Assembly (NCBI RefSeq): GCF_026230105.1
Contig: NC_079479.1
Location: forward strand, 18,983,734 to 19,047,733
Length of the DNA: 64,000 nt
Direction of reading: 5' to 3'
Source of the DNA: Diorhabda sublineata
Lineage: Eukaryota; Arthropoda; Insecta; Coleoptera; Chrysomelidae
Under the pieces are notes generated by a model. The model searched no databases. It had not been told where the DNA came from and saw only the letters and a list, made by a program, of their open reading frames with translations. Each line of letters opens with the position of its first letter. Position 1 is the stretch's first letter. Made by a program: the position numbers and the translations under genes. Shown one piece after another: positions 1 through 14,800 of this stretch.

Positions 1-1472
1 AGAATCGACTTCAATGGGCTTCAATGAATGTAAATCGACGATATCTGACAAAGTCAGATACACACTCATTCAATTATATAAGAAATGTTGAAAATCGACT
101 TCAAATGAGGAAGATAGACTTTGAAAATTTTCAATCAACACAAAGTGAGAATCGACTTCAATGGGCTTCAATGGATGTTAATCCACGATATCTGACGAAG
201 TCAGATGCGAACTCACTCGAATATATAAGAAATGTTGAAATTCGACTTCAAATGAGGAAGATAGACTTTGAAAATTTCCAATCAACACAAAGTGACAATC
301 GACTTCAATGGGCTTCAAAGGATGTTAATCGACGATATCTGATAAAGTTAGATGCGAACTCATTTAAATATATAAGAAATGTTGAAAATCGACTTCAAAT
401 GAGGAAGATAGACTTTGAAAATTTTCAATCAACCCAAAGTGGCAATCGACTTCAATGGGCTTCAATGGATGTTAATCGACGACATCTGATAAAGTTAGAA
501 TCGAACTCATTCGAATATATGAGTAATGTTGAAATTCGACTTCAATTGAGGAAGATAGACTTTGAAAATTTTCAATCAACACAAAGTGAGAATCGACTTC
601 AATGGGCTTCAATGAATGTAAATCGACGATATCTGACAAAGTCAGATACACACTCATTCAATTATATAAGAAATGTTGAAAATCGACTTCAAATGAGGAA
701 GATAGACTTTGAAAATTTTCAATCAACCCAAAGTGGCAATCGACTTCAATGGGCTTCAATGGATGTAAATCGACGATATCTGACAAAGTCAGATGCGAAC
801 TCACTCATATATATAAGAAATGTTGAAATTCGACTTCAAATGAGGAAGATAGACTTTGAAAATTTTCAATCAACACAAAGTGAGAATCGACTTCAATGGG
901 CTTCAATGAATGTAAATCGACGATATCTGACAAAGTCAGATACACACTCATTCAAATATATAAGAAATGTTGAAAATCGACTTCAAATGAGGAAGATAGA
1001 CTTTGAAAATTTTCAATCAATACAAAGTGAGAATCGACTTCAATGGGCTTCAATGGATGTAAATCGACGATATCTGACAAAGTCAGATACAAACTCAGTC
1101 AAATATATAAGAAATGTTGAAAATCGACTTCAAATGAGGAAGATAGACTTTGAAAATTTTCAATCAACACAAAGTGAGAATCGACTTCAATGGGCTTCAA
1201 TGAATGTAAATCGACGATATCTGACAAAGTCAGATACACACTCATTCAAATATATAAGAAATGTTGAAAATCGAATTCAAATGAGGAAGATAGACTTTGA
1301 AAATTTTCAATCAACCCAAAGTGGCAATCGACTTCAATGGGCTTCAATGCATGTTAATCGACGTTATCTGACAAAGTCAGATGCGAACTCACTCGAATAT
1401 ATAAGAAATGTTGAAATTCGACTTCAAATGAGGAAGATAGACTTTGAAAATTTCCAATCAACACAAAGTGAC
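1..1472 (+). repeat. Left-edge satellite block, mixed T1/A1/A2/A3 units
   Basis: Ten units in perfect 147-bp phase, giving an open + frame from 24 to 1508. Marker variants are CCACGATATC (near 183), TTCAAAGGATG (near 313), GACATCTG (near 481) and AGTTAGAATCG (near 494). The same set recurs in the same order at 18.2-18.6 kb and 23.35-23.7 kb, so this block belongs to a family dispersed over 24 kb. T1-class units here often read THSFKY instead of THSFNY. Confidence 0.85.
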
Positions 1473-1609
1473 AATCAACTTCAATGGATGTTACTCGACG
1501 ATAACTGATGAAGTTAGATGCGAACTCATTTAAATATATAAGAAATGTTGGAATTCGACTTCAAATGAGGAAGATAGACTTTCAAAAATTTCAATCAATA
1601 CAAAGTGAC
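1473..1609 (+). repeat. 137-bp satellite unit with 10-bp deletion (copy 1)
   Basis: One of the two tandem 10-bp motifs is missing: GACTTCAATGG is followed directly by ATGTTACTCG. Linked changes are GATAACTGATG in place of GATATCTGATA and TTGGAATTCG (EcoRI site) further on. It shifts the long + frame and ends it at 1508. Only six such units exist in the window; four of them (1473, 2492, 3658, 4824) mark the 8-mer HOR. Confidence 0.92.
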
Positions 1610-2500
1610 AATCGACTTCAATGGGCTTCAATGGATGTTAATCGACGATATCTGATAAAGTTCGATGCGAACTCATTTGAATATATGAGAAATGTTGAAA
1701 TTTGACTTCAAATGAGGAAGATAGACTTTGAAAATTCTCAATCAACACAAAGTGAGAATCGACTTCAATGGGCTTCAATGGATGTTAATCGACGATATCT
1801 GATAAAGTTAGATGCGAACTCATTTAAATATATAAGAAATGTTGGAAATCGACTTCAAATGAGGAAGATAGACTTTGAAAATTTTCAATCAACCCAAAGT
1901 GGCAATCGACTTCAATGGGCTTCAATGGATGTTAATCGACGATATCTGATAAAGTTAGATGCGAACTCATTTGAATATATGAGAAATGTTGAAATTCGAC
2001 TTCAAATGAGGAAGATAGACTTTGAAAATTTTCAATCAATACAAAGTGAGAATCGACTTCAATGGGCTTCAATGAATGTAAATCGACGATATCTGACAAA
2101 GTCGGATACAAACTCAGTCAAATATATAAGAAATGTTGAAAATCGACTTCAAATGAGGAAGATAGACTTTGAAAATTTTCAATCAACACAAAGTGAGAAT
2201 CGACTTCAATGGGCTTCAATGAATGTAAATCGACGATATCTGACAAAGTCAGATACACACTCATTCAAATATATAAGAAATGTTGAAAATCGACTTCAAA
2301 TGAGGAAGATAGACTTTGAAAATTTTCAATCAACCCAAACTGGCAATCGACTTCAATGGGCTTCAATGCATGTTAATCGACGATATCTGACAAAGTCAGA
2401 TGCGAACTCACTCGAATATATAAGAAATGTTGAAATTCTACTTCAAATGAGGAAGATAGACTTTGAAAATTTCCAATCAACACAAAGTGACAATCAACTT
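1482..2500 (+). repeat. 8-mer HOR family, short first copy (7 units, 1019 bp)
   Basis: Bounded by two successive 10-bp-deletion junctions. It matches the next two 1166-bp copies except that one T2 unit is absent (1166 - 147 = 1019), so the copies differ by gain or loss of exactly one unit. A CGA to TGA change at 1703-1705 gives an in-frame stop. Confidence 0.9.
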
Positions 2501-3666
2501 CAATGGATGTTACTCGACGATAACTGATAAAGTTAGATGCGAACTCATTTAAATATATAAGAAATGTTGGAATTCGACTTCAAATGAGGAAGATAGACTT
2601 TCAAAAATTTCAATCAATACAAAGTGACAATCGACTTCAATGGGCTTCAATGGATGTTAATCGACGATATCTGATAAAGTTCGATGCGAACTCATTTGAA
2701 TATATGAGAAATGTTGAAATTCGACTTCAAATGAGGAAGATAGACTTTGAAAATTCTCAATCAACACAAAGTGAGAATCGACTTCAATGGGCTTCAATGG
2801 ATGTTAATCGACGATATCTGATAAAGTTAGATGCGAACTCATTTAAATATATAAGAAATGTTGAAAATCGACTTCAAATGAGGAAGATAGACTTTGAAAA
2901 TTTTCAATCAACCCAAAGTGGCAATCGACTTCAATGGGCTTCAATGGATGTTAATCGACGATATCTGATAAAGTTAGATGCGAACTCATTTGAATATATG
3001 AGAAATGTTGAAATTCGACTTCAAATGAGGAAGATAGACTTTGAAAATTTTCAATCAATACAAAGTGAGAATCGACTTCAATGGGCTTCAATGAATGTAA
3101 ATCGACGATATCTGACAAAGTCAGATACAAACTCAGTCAAATATATAAGAAATGTTGAAAATCGACTTCAAATGAGGAAGATAGACTTTGAAAATTTTCA
3201 ATCAATACAAAGTGAGAATCGACTTCAATGGGCTTCAATGAATGTAAATCGACGATATCTGACAAAGTCAGATACAAACTCAGTCAAATATATAAGAAAT
3301 GTTGAAAATCGACTTCAAATGAGGAAGATAGACTTTGAAAATTTTCAATCAACACAAAGTGAGAATCGACTTCAATGGGCTTCAATGAATGTAAATCGAC
3401 GATATCTGACAAAGTCAGATACACACTCATTCAAATATATAAGAAATGTTGAAAATCGACTTCAAATGAGGAAGATAGACTTTGAAAATTTTCAATCAAC
3501 CCAAACTGGCAATCGACTTCAATGGGCTTCAATGCATGTTAATCGACGATATCTGACAAAGTCAGATGCGAACTCACTCGAATATATAAGAAATGTTGAA
3601 ATTCTACTTCAAATGAGGAAGATAGACTTTGAAAATTTCCAATCAACACAAAGTGACAATCAACTT
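2501..3666 (+). repeat. 8-mer HOR, copy A (1166 bp)
   Basis: Eight units in the order A2-like with EcoRI site, A3, A2, A3, T2, T2, T1-like (THSFKY), A1-like (GCATG start). Seven are 147 bp and one is 137 bp. The conceptual translation is identical to that of copy B and I saw no base differences by eye. Markers are AGTTCGATG (near 2678), CCCAAACTGG (near 3500) and AATTCTACTT (near 3600). Confidence 0.93.
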
Positions 3667-4832
3667 CAATGGATGTTACTCGACGATAACTGATAAAGTT
3701 AGATGCGAACTCATTTAAATATATAAGAAATGTTGGAATTCGACTTCAAATGAGGAAGATAGACTTTCAAAAATTTCAATCAATACAAAGTGACAATCGA
3801 CTTCAATGGGCTTCAATGGATGTTAATCGACGATATCTGATAAAGTTCGATGCGAACTCATTTGAATATATGAGAAATGTTGAAATTCGACTTCAAATGA
3901 GGAAGATAGACTTTGAAAATTCTCAATCAACACAAAGTGAGAATCGACTTCAATGGGCTTCAATGGATGTTAATCGACGATATCTGATAAAGTTAGATGC
4001 GAACTCATTTAAATATATAAGAAATGTTGAAAATCGACTTCAAATGAGGAAGATAGACTTTGAAAATTTTCAATCAACCCAAAGTGGCAATCGACTTCAA
4101 TGGGCTTCAATGGATGTTAATCGACGATATCTGATAAAGTTAGATGCGAACTCATTTGAATATATGAGAAATGTTGAAATTCGACTTCAAATGAGGAAGA
4201 TAGACTTTGAAAATTTTCAATCAATACAAAGTGAGAATCGACTTCAATGGGCTTCAATGAATGTAAATCGACGATATCTGACAAAGTCAGATACAAACTC
4301 AGTCAAATATATAAGAAATGTTGAAAATCGACTTCAAATGAGGAAGATAGACTTTGAAAATTTTCAATCAATACAAAGTGAGAATCGACTTCAATGGGCT
4401 TCAATGAATGTAAATCGACGATATCTGACAAAGTCAGATACAAACTCAGTCAAATATATAAGAAATGTTGAAAATCGACTTCAAATGAGGAAGATAGACT
4501 TTGAAAATTTTCAATCAACACAAAGTGAGAATCGACTTCAATGGGCTTCAATGAATGTAAATCGACGATATCTGACAAAGTCAGATACACACTCATTCAA
4601 ATATATAAGAAATGTTGAAAATCGACTTCAAATGAGGAAGATAGACTTTGAAAATTTTCAATCAACCCAAACTGGCAATCGACTTCAATGGGCTTCAATG
4701 CATGTTAATCGACGATATCTGACAAAGTCAGATGCGAACTCACTCGAATATATAAGAAATGTTGAAATTCTACTTCAAATGAGGAAGATAGACTTTGAAA
4801 ATTTCCAATCAACACAAAGTGACAATCAACTT
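3667..4832 (+). repeat. 8-mer HOR, copy B (1166 bp)
   Basis: Tandem copy of 2501-3666 with the same eight units in the same order, carrying the same rare markers (AGTTCGATG, CCCAAACTGG, AATTCTACTT) and the same 10-bp deletion. Near-identity points to a very recent duplication or exchange; an assembly-made duplicate cannot be excluded from sequence alone. Confidence 0.93.
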
Positions 4833-5536
4833 CAATGGATGTTACTCGACGATAACTGATAAAGTTAGATGCGAACTCATTTAAATATATAAGAAATGTT
4901 GGAATTCGACTTCAAATGAGGAAGATAGACTTTCAAAAATTTCAATCAATACAAAGTGACAATCGACTTCAATGGGCTTCAATGGATGTTAATCGACGAT
5001 ATCTGATAAAGTTCGATGCGAACTCATTTGAATATATGAGAAATGTTGAAATTCGACTTCAAATGAGGAAGATAGACTTTGAAAATTCTCAATCAACACA
5101 AAGTGAGAATCGACTTCAATGGGCTTCAATGGATGTTAATCGACGATATCTGATAAAGTTAGATGCGAACTCATTTAAATATATAAGAAATGTTGAAAAT
5201 CGACTTCAAATGAGGAAGATAGACTTTGAAAATTTTCAATCAACCCAAAGTGGCAATCGACTTCAATGGGCTTCAATGGATGTTAATCGACGATATCTGA
5301 TAAAGTTAGATGCGAACTCATTTGAATATATGAGAAATGTTGAAATTCGACTTCAAATGAGGAAGATAGACTTTGAAAATTTTCAATCAATACAAAGTGA
5401 GAATCGACTTCAATGGGCTTCAATGAATGTAAATCGACGATATCTGACAAAGTCAGATACAAACTCAGTCAAATATATAAGAAATGTTGAAAATCGACTT
5501 CAAATGGGGAAGATAGACTTTGAAAATTTTCAATGA
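4833..5536 (+). repeat. 8-mer HOR, partial third copy
   Basis: Follows the 8-mer order for almost five units, then leaves it in a T2 unit with AATGGGGAAG (near 5504) and TTTCAATGAACAC (stop ending at 5536). That same broken T2 unit recurs at 8209-8341, so the HOR has been joined here to the next repeat domain. Confidence 0.85.
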
Positions 5537-8500
5537 ACACAAAGTGAGAATCGAGTTCAATGGGCTTCAATGAATGTAAATCGACGATATCTGACAAAGT
5601 CAGATATACACTCATTCAATTATATAAGAAATGTTGAAATTCGTCTTCAAATGAGGAAGATAGACTTTGAAAATTTTCAATCAACACAAAGTGAGAATCG
5701 ACTTCAATGGGCTTCAATGGATGTTAATCCACGATATCTGACGAAGTCAGATGCGAACTCACTCGAATATATAAGAAATGTTGAAAAGCGACTTCAAATG
5801 AGGAAGATAGACTTTGAAAATTTTCAATCAACCCAAAGTGGCAATCGACTTCAATGGGCTTCAATGGATGTTAATCGACGACATCTGATAAAGTTAGATG
5901 CGAACTCATTTGAATATATGAGTAATGTTGAAATTCGACTTCAAATGAGGAAGATAGACTTTGAAAATTTTCAATCAACCCAAAGTGGCAATCGACTTCA
6001 ATGGGCTTCAATGGATGTAAATCGACGATATCTGACAATGTCAGATGCGAACTCACTCGAATATATAAGAAATGTTGAAATTCGACTTCAAATGAGGAAG
6101 ATAGACTTTGAAAATTTCCAATCAACACAAAGTGACAATCGACTTCAATGGGCTTCAATGGATGTTAATCGACGATATCTGATAAAGTTAGATGCGAACT
6201 CATTTAAATATATAAGAAATGTTGAAAATCGACTTCAAATGAGGAAGATAGACTTTGAAAATTTTCAATCAACCCAAAGTGGCAATCGACTTCAATGAGC
6301 TTCAATGGATGTTAATCGACGATATCTGACAAAGTCAGATGCGAACTCACTCGAATATATAAGAAATGTTGAAATTCGACTTCAAATGAGGAAGATAGAC
6401 TTTGAAAATTTCCAATCAACACAAAGTGACAATCGACTTCAATGGGCTTCAATGGATGTTAATCGACGATATCTGATAAAGTTAGATGCGAACTCATTTA
6501 AATATATAAGAAATGTTGAAAATCGACTTCAAATGAGGAAGATAGACTTTGAAAATTTTCAATCAATACAAAGTGAGAATCAACTTCAATGGGCTTCAAT
6601 GAATGTAAATCCACGATATCTGACGAAGTCAGATGCGAACTCACTCGAATATATAAGAAATGTTGAAAAGCGACTTCAAATGAGGAAGATAGACTTTGAA
6701 AATTTTCAATCAACACAAAGTGAGAATCGACTTCAATGGGCTTAAATGGATGTAAATCGACGATATCTGACAAAGTCAGATACACACTCATTCAATTATA
6801 TAAGAAATGTTGAAAATCGACTTCAAATGAGGAAGATAGACTTTGAAAATTTTCAATCAACCCAAAGTGGCAATCGACTTCAATGGGCTTCAATGGATGT
6901 AAATCGACGATATCTGACAATGTCAGATGCGAACTCACTCGAATATATAAGAAATGTTGAAATTCGACTTCAAATGAGGAAGATAGACTTTGAAAATTTC
7001 CAATCAACACAAAGTGACAATCGACTTCAATGGGCTTCAATGGATGTTAATCGACGATATCTGATAAAGTTAGATGCGAACTCATTTAAATATATAAGAA
7101 ATGTTGAAAATCGACTTCAAATGAGGAAGATAGACTTTGAAAATTTTCAATCAACCCAAAGTGGCAATCGACTTCAATGAGCTTCAATGGATGTTAATCG
7201 ACGATATCTGACAAAGTCAGATGCGAACTCACTCGAATATATAAGAAATGTTGAAATTCGACTTCAAATGAGGAAGATAGACTTTGAAAATTTCCAATCA
7301 ACACAAAGTGACAATCGACTTCAATGGGCTTCAATGGATGTTAATCGACGATATCTGATAAAGTTAGATGCGAACTCATTTAAATATATAAGAAATGTTG
7401 AAAATCGACTTCAAATGAGGAAGATAGACTTTGAAAATTTTCAATCAATACAAAGTGAGAATCAACTTCAATGGGCTTCAATGAATGTAAATCGACGATA
7501 TCTGACAAAGTCAGATACAAACTCAGTCAAATATATAAGAAATGTTGAAAATCGACTTCAAATGAGGAAGATAGACTTTGAAAATTTTCAATCAACACAA
7601 AGTGAGAATCGACTCCAATGGGCTTCAATGAATGTAAATCGACGATATCTGACAAAGTCAGATACACACTCATTCAATTATATAAGAAATGTTGAAAATC
7701 GACTTCAAATGAGGAAGATAGACTTTGAAAATTTTCAATCAACCCAAAGTGGCAATCGACTTCAATGGGCTTCAATGGATGTTAATCGACGATATCTGAA
7801 AAAGTCAGATGCGAACTCACTCGAATATATAAGAAATGTTGAAATTCGACTTCAAATGAGGAAGATAGACTTTGAAAATTTCCAATCAACACAAAGTGAC
7901 AATCGACTTCAATGGGCTTCAATGGATGTTAATCGACGATATCTGATAAAGTTAGATGCGAACTCATTTAAATATATAAGAAATGTTGAAAATCGACTTC
8001 AAATGAGGAAGATAGACTTTGAAAATTTTCAATCAACCCAAAGTGGCAATCGACTTCAATGGGCTTCAATGGATGTTAATCGACGATATCTGATAAAGTT
8101 AGATGCGAACTCATTTGAATATATGAGAAATGTTGAAATTCGACTTCAAATGAGGAAGATAGACTTTGAAAATTTTCAATCAATACAAAGTGAGAATCGA
8201 CTTCAATGGGCTTCAATGAATGTAAATCGACGATATCTGACAAAGTCAGATACAAACTCAGTCAAATATATAAGAAATGTTGATAATCGACTTCAAATGG
8301 GGAAGATAGACTTTGAAAATTTTCAATGAACACAAAGTGAGAATCGAGTTCAATGGGCTTCAATGAATGTAAATCGACGATATCTGACAAAGTCAGATAT
8401 ACACTCATTCAATTATATAAGAAATGTTGAAATTCGTCTTCAAATGAGGAAGATAGACTTTGAAAATTTTCAATCAACACAAAGTGAGAATCGACTTCAA

Positions 8501-11500
8501 TGGGCTTCAATGGATGTTAATCCACGATATCTGACGAAGTCAGATGCGAACTCACTCGAATATATAAGAAATGTTGAAAAGCGACTTCAAATGAGGAAGA
8601 TAGACTTTGAAAATTTTCAATCAACCCAAAGTGGCAATCGACTTCAATGGGCTTCAATGGATGTTAATCGACGACATCTGATAAAGTTAGATGCGAACTC
8701 ATTTGAATATATGAGTAATGTTGAAATTCGACTTCAAATGAGGAAGATAGACTTTGAAAATTTTCAATCAACACAAAGTGAGAATCGACTTCAATGGGCT
8801 TAAATGAATGTAAATCGACGATATCTGACAAAGTCAGATACACACTCATTCAATTATATAAGAAATGTTGAAAATCGACTTCAAATGAGGAAGATAGACT
8901 TTGAAAATTTTCAATCAACCCAAAGTGGCAATCGACTTCAATGGGCTTCAATGGATGTAAATCGACGATATCTGACAAAGTCAGATGCGAACTCACTCGA
9001 ATATATAAGAAATGTTGAAATTCGACTTCAAATGAGGAAGATAGACTTTGAAAATTTCCAATCAACACAAAGTGACAATCGACTTCAATGGGCTTCAATG
9101 GATGTTAATCGACGATATCTGATAAAGTTAGATGCGAACTCATTTAAATATATAAGAAATGTTGAAAATCGACTTCAAATGAGGAAGATAGACTTTGAAA
9201 ATTTTCAATCAACCCAAAGTGGCAATCGACTTCAATGAGCTTCAATGGATGTTAATCGACGATATCTGACAAAGTCAGATGCGAACTCACTCGAATATAT
9301 AAGAAATGTTGAAATTCGACTTCAAATGAGGAAGATAGACTTTGAAAATTTCCAATCAACACAAAGTGACAATCGACTTCAATGGGCTTCAATGGATGTT
9401 AATCGACGATATCTGATAAAGTTAGATGCGAACTCATTTAAATATATAAGAAATGTTGAAAATCGACTTCAAATGAGGAAGATAGACTTTGAAAATTTTC
9501 AATCAATACAAAGTGAGAATCAACTTCAATGGGCTTCAATGAATGTAAATCGACGATATCTGACAAAGTCAGATACAAACTCAGTCAAATATATAAGAAA
9601 TGTTGAAAATCGACTTCAAATGAGGAAGATAGACTTTGAAAATTTTCAATCAACACAAAGTGAGAATCGACTCCAATGGGCTTCAATGAATGTAAATCGA
9701 CGATATCTGACAAAGTCAGATACACACTCATTCAATTATATAAGAAATGTTGAAAATCGACTTCAAATGAGGAAGATAGACTTAGAAAATTTTCAATCAA
9801 CCCAAAGTGGCAATCGACTTCAATGGGCTTCAATGGATGTTAATCGACGATATCTGAAAAAGTCAGATGCGAACTCACTCGAATATATAAGAAATGTTGA
9901 AATTCGACTTCAAATGAGGAAGATAGACTTTGAAAATTTCCAATCAACACAAAGTGACAAACGACTTCAATGGGCTTCAATGGATGTTAATCGACGATAT
10001 CTGATAAAGTTAGATGCGAACTCATTTAAATATATAAGAAATGTTGAAAATCGACTTCAAATGAGGAAGATAGACTTTGAAAATTTTCAATCAATACAAA
10101 GTGAGAATCGACTTCAATGGGCTTCAATGAATGTAAATCGACGATATCTGACAAAGTCAGATACAAACTCAGTCAAATATATAAGAAATGTTGAAAATCG
10201 ACTACAAATGAGGAAGATAGACTTTGAAAATTTTCTATCAACACAAAGTGAGAATCGACTTCAATGGGCTTCAATGAATGTAAATCGACGATATCTGACA
10301 AAGTCAGATGCGAACTCACTCGAATATATAAGAAATGTTGAAATTCGACTTCAAATGAGGAAGATAGACTTTGAAAATTTCCAATCAACACAAAGTGACA
10401 ATCGACTTCAATGGGCTTCAATGGATGTTAATCGACGATATCTGATAAAGTTAGATGCGAACTCATTTAAATATATAAGAAATGTTGAAAATCGACTTCA
10501 AATGAGGAAGATAGACTTTGAAAATTTTCAATCAATACAAAGTGAGAATCAACTTCAATGGGCTTCAATGAATGTAAATCGACGATATCTGACAAAGTCA
10601 GATACAAACTCAGTCAAATATATAAGAAATGTTGAAAATCGACTTCAAATGAGGAAGATAGACTTTGAAAATTTTCAATCAACACAAAGTGAGAATCGAC
10701 TTCAATGGGCTTCAATGAATGTAAATCGACGATATCTGACAAAGTCAGATACACACTCATTCAATTATATAAGAAATGTTGAAAATCGACTTCAAATGAG
10801 GAAGATAGACTTTGAAAATTTTCAATCAACCCAAAGTGGCAATCGACTTCAATGGGCTTCAATGGATGTTAATCGACGATATCTGAAAAAGTCAGATGCG
10901 AACTCACTCGAATATATAAGGAATGTTGAAATTCGACTTCAAATGAGGAAGATAGAATTTGAAAATTTCCAATCAACACAAAGTGACAATCGACTTCAAT
11001 GGGCTTCAATGAATGTAAATCGACGATATCTGACAAAGTCAGATACACACTCATTCAATTATATAAGAAATGTTGGAATTCGACTTCAAATGAGGAAGAT
11101 AGACTTTGAAAAATTTCAATCAACACAAAGTGACAATCGACTTCAATGGGCTTCAATGGATGTTAATCGACGATATCTGTTAAAGTTAGATGCGAACTCA
11201 TTTGAATATATGAGAAATGTTGAAATTCGACTTCAAATGAGGAAGATAGACTTTGAAAATTCTCAATCAACACAAAGTGAGAATCGACTTCAATGGGCTT
11301 CAATGAATGTAAATCGACGATATCTGACAAAGTCAGATACAAACTCATTCAAATATATAAGAAATGTTGAAATTCGACTTCAAATGAGGAAGATAGACTT
11401 TGAAAATTTTCAATCAACACAAAGTGACAATCGACTTCAATGGCCTTCAATGGATGTTAATCGACGATATCTGATAAAGTTAGATGCGAACTCATTTAAA

Positions 11501-11845
11501 TATATCAGAAATGTTGGAAATCGACTTCAAATGAGGAAGATAGACTTTGAAAATTTTCAATCAATACAAAGTGAGAATCGACTTCAATGGGCTTCAATGA
11601 ATGTAAATCGACGATATCTGACAAAGTCAGATACAAACTCAGTCAAATATATAAGAAATGTTGAAAATCGACTTCAAATGAGGAAGATAGACTTTGAAAA
11701 TTTTCAATCAACACAAAGTGAGAATCGACTTCAATGGGCTTCAATGGATGTTAATCGACGATATCTGATAAAGTTAGATGCGAACTCATTTAAATATATA
11801 AGAAATGTTGAAAATCGACTTCAAATGAGGAAGATAGACTTTTAA
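5537..11845 (+). repeat. Satellite domain with 14-mer and 19-mer internal duplications
   Basis: About 5.1-5.98 kb recurs at 7.89-8.77 kb (offset 2793 = 19 units), marked by CAATGAACAC, GAGTTCAATG and GAAATTCGTCTT. About 6.7-8.07 kb recurs at 8.74-10.13 kb (offset 2058 = 14 units), marked by TGAGAATCAACTTC, GACTCCAATG and CTGAAAAAGTC. Stops at 6296-6298, 7178-7180 and 9236-9238 come from the same TGG to TGA change (CAATGAGC), and TAA in GGGCTTAAATG recurs at 6743-6745 and 8801-8803. All units are 147 bp. The domain ends at a GAA to TAA change at 11843-11845. Confidence 0.85.
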
Positions 11846-14800
11846 AATTTTCAATCAACCCAAAGTGGCAATCGACTTCAATGAGCTTCAATGGATGTTA
11901 ATCGACGATATCTGACAAAGTCAGATACAAACTCAGTCAAATATATAAGAAATGTTGAAAATCGACTTCAAATGAGGAAGATAGACTTTGAAAATTTTCA
12001 ATCAACAAAAAGTGAGAATCGACTTCAATGGGCTTCAATGAATGTAAATCGACGATATCTGACAAAGTCAGATACACACTCATTCAATTATATAAGAAAT
12101 GTTGAAAATCGACTTCAAATGAGGAAGATAGACTTTGAAAATTTTCAATCAACCCAAAGTGGCAATCGACTTCAATGGGCTTCAATGGATGTTAATCGAC
12201 GATATCTGAAAAAGTCAGATGCAAACTCACTCGAATATATAAGAAATGTTGAAATTCGACTTCAAATGAGGAAGATAGACTTTGAAAATTTCCAATCAAC
12301 ACAAAGTGACAATCGACTTCAATGGGCTTCAATGGATGTTAATCGACGATATCTGATAAAGTTAGATGCGAACTCATTTAAATATATAAGAAATGTTGAA
12401 AATCGACTTCAAATGAGGAAGATAGACTTTGAAAATTTTCAATCAATACAAAGTGAGAATCAACTTCAATGGGCTTCAATGAATGTAAATCGACGATATC
12501 TGACAAAGTCAGATACAAACTCAGTCAAATATATAAGAAATGTTGAAAATCGACTTCAAATGAGGAAGATAGACTTTGAAAATTTTCAATCAACACAAAG
12601 TGAGAATCGACTTCAATGGGCTTCAATGAATGTAAATCGACGATATCTGACAAAGTCAGATACAAACTCATTCAAATATATAAGAAATGTTGAAATTCGA
12701 CTTCAAATGAGGAAGATAGACTTTGAAAAATTTCAATCAACACAAAGTGACAATCGACTTCAATGGGCTTCAATGGATGTTAATCGACGATATCTGATAA
12801 AGTTAGATGCGAACTCATTTGAATATATGAGAAATGTTGAAATTCGACTTCAAATGAGGAAGATAGACTTTGAAAATTCTCAATCAACACAAAGTGAGAA
12901 TCGACTTCAATGGGCTTCAATGAATGTAAATCGACGATATCTGACAAAGTCAGATACAAACTCATTCAAATATATAAGAAATGTTGAAATTCGACTTCAA
13001 ATGAGGAAGATAGACTTTGAAAATTTTCAATCAACACAAAGTGACAATCGACTTCAATGGGCTTCAATGGATGTTAATCGACGATATCTGATAAAGTTAG
13101 ATGCGAACTCATTTAAATATATCAGAAATGTTGAAAATCGACTTCAAATGAGGAAGATAGACTTTGAAAATTTTCAATCAACCCAAATGGCAATCGACTT
13201 CAATGGGCTTCAATGGATGTTAATCGACGATATCTGACAAAGTCAGATGCGAACTCACTCGAATATATAAGAAATGTTGAAATTCGACTTCAAATGAGGA
13301 AGATAGACTTTGAAAATTTTCAATCAATACAAAGTGAGAATCGACTTCAATGGGCTTCAATGGATGTTAATCGACGATATCTGATAAAGTTAGATGCGAA
13401 CTCATTTAAATATATAAGAAATGTTGAAAATCGACTTCAAATGAGGAAGATAGACTTTGAAAATTTTCAATCAACCCAAATGGCAATCGACTTCAATGGG
13501 CTTCAATGGATGTTAATCGACGATATCTGACAAAGTCAGATGCGAACTCACTCGAATATATAAGAAATGTTGAAATTCGACTTCAAATGAGGAAGATAGA
13601 CTTTGAAAATTTTCAATCAATACAAAGTGAGAATCGACTTCAATGGGCTTCAATGGATGTTAATCGACGATATCTGATAAAGTTAGATGCGAACTCATTT
13701 AAATATATAAGAAATGTTGAAAATCGACTTCAAATGAGGAAGATAGACTTTTAAAATTTTCAATCAACCCAAAGTGGCAATCGACTTCAATGAGCTTCAA
13801 TGGATGTTAATCGACGATATCTGACAAAGTCAGATACAAACTCAGTCAAATATATAAGAAATGTTGAAAATCGACTTCAAATGAGGAAGATAGACTTTGA
13901 AAATTTTCAATCAACAAAAAGTGAGAATCGACTTCAATGGGCTTCAATGAATGTAAATCGACGATATCTGACAAAGTCAGATACACACTCATTCAATTAT
14001 ATAAGAAATGTTGAAAATCGACTTCAAATGAGGAAGATAGACTTTGAAAATTTTCAATCAACCCAAAGTGGCAATCGACTTCAATGGGCTTCAATGGATG
14101 TTAATCGACGATATCTGAAAAAGTCAGATGCAAACTCACTCGAATATATAAGAAATGTTGAAATTCGACTTCAAATGAGGAAGATAGACTTTGAAAATTT
14201 CCAATCAACACAAAGTGACAATCGACTTCAATGGGCTTCAATGGATGTTAATCGACGATATCTGATAAAGTTAGATGCGAACTCATTTAAATATATAAGA
14301 AATGTTGAAAATCGACTTCAAATGAGGAAGATAGACTTTGAAAATTTTCAATCAATACAAAGTGAGAATCAACTTCAATGGGCTTCAATGAATGTAAATC
14401 GACGATATCTGACAAAGTCAGATACAAACTCAGTCAAATATATAAGAAATGTTGAAAATCGACTTCAAATGAGGAAGATAGACTTTGAAAATTTTCAATC
14501 AACACAAAGTGAGAATCGACTTCAATGGGCTTCAATGAATGTAAATCGACGATATCTGACAAAGTCAGATACAAACTCATTCAAATATATAAGAAATGTT
14601 GAAATTCGACTTCAAATGAGGAAGATAGACTTTGAAAATTTTCAATCAACACAAAGTGACAATCGACTTCAATGGGCTTCAATGGATGTTAATCGACGAT
14701 ATCTGATAAAGTTAGATGCGAACTCATTTAAATATATCAGAAATGTTGAAAATCGACTTCAAATGTGGAAGATAGACTTTGAAAATTTTCAATCAACCCA

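Noticed and set aside
3667..4832. Treating the identical 1166-bp, 588-bp and 3528-bp copies as proof of very recent biology
   Set aside because: Near-identical tandem copies can also come from assembly errors in satellites. I keep the observation but cannot tell the two apart without reads.
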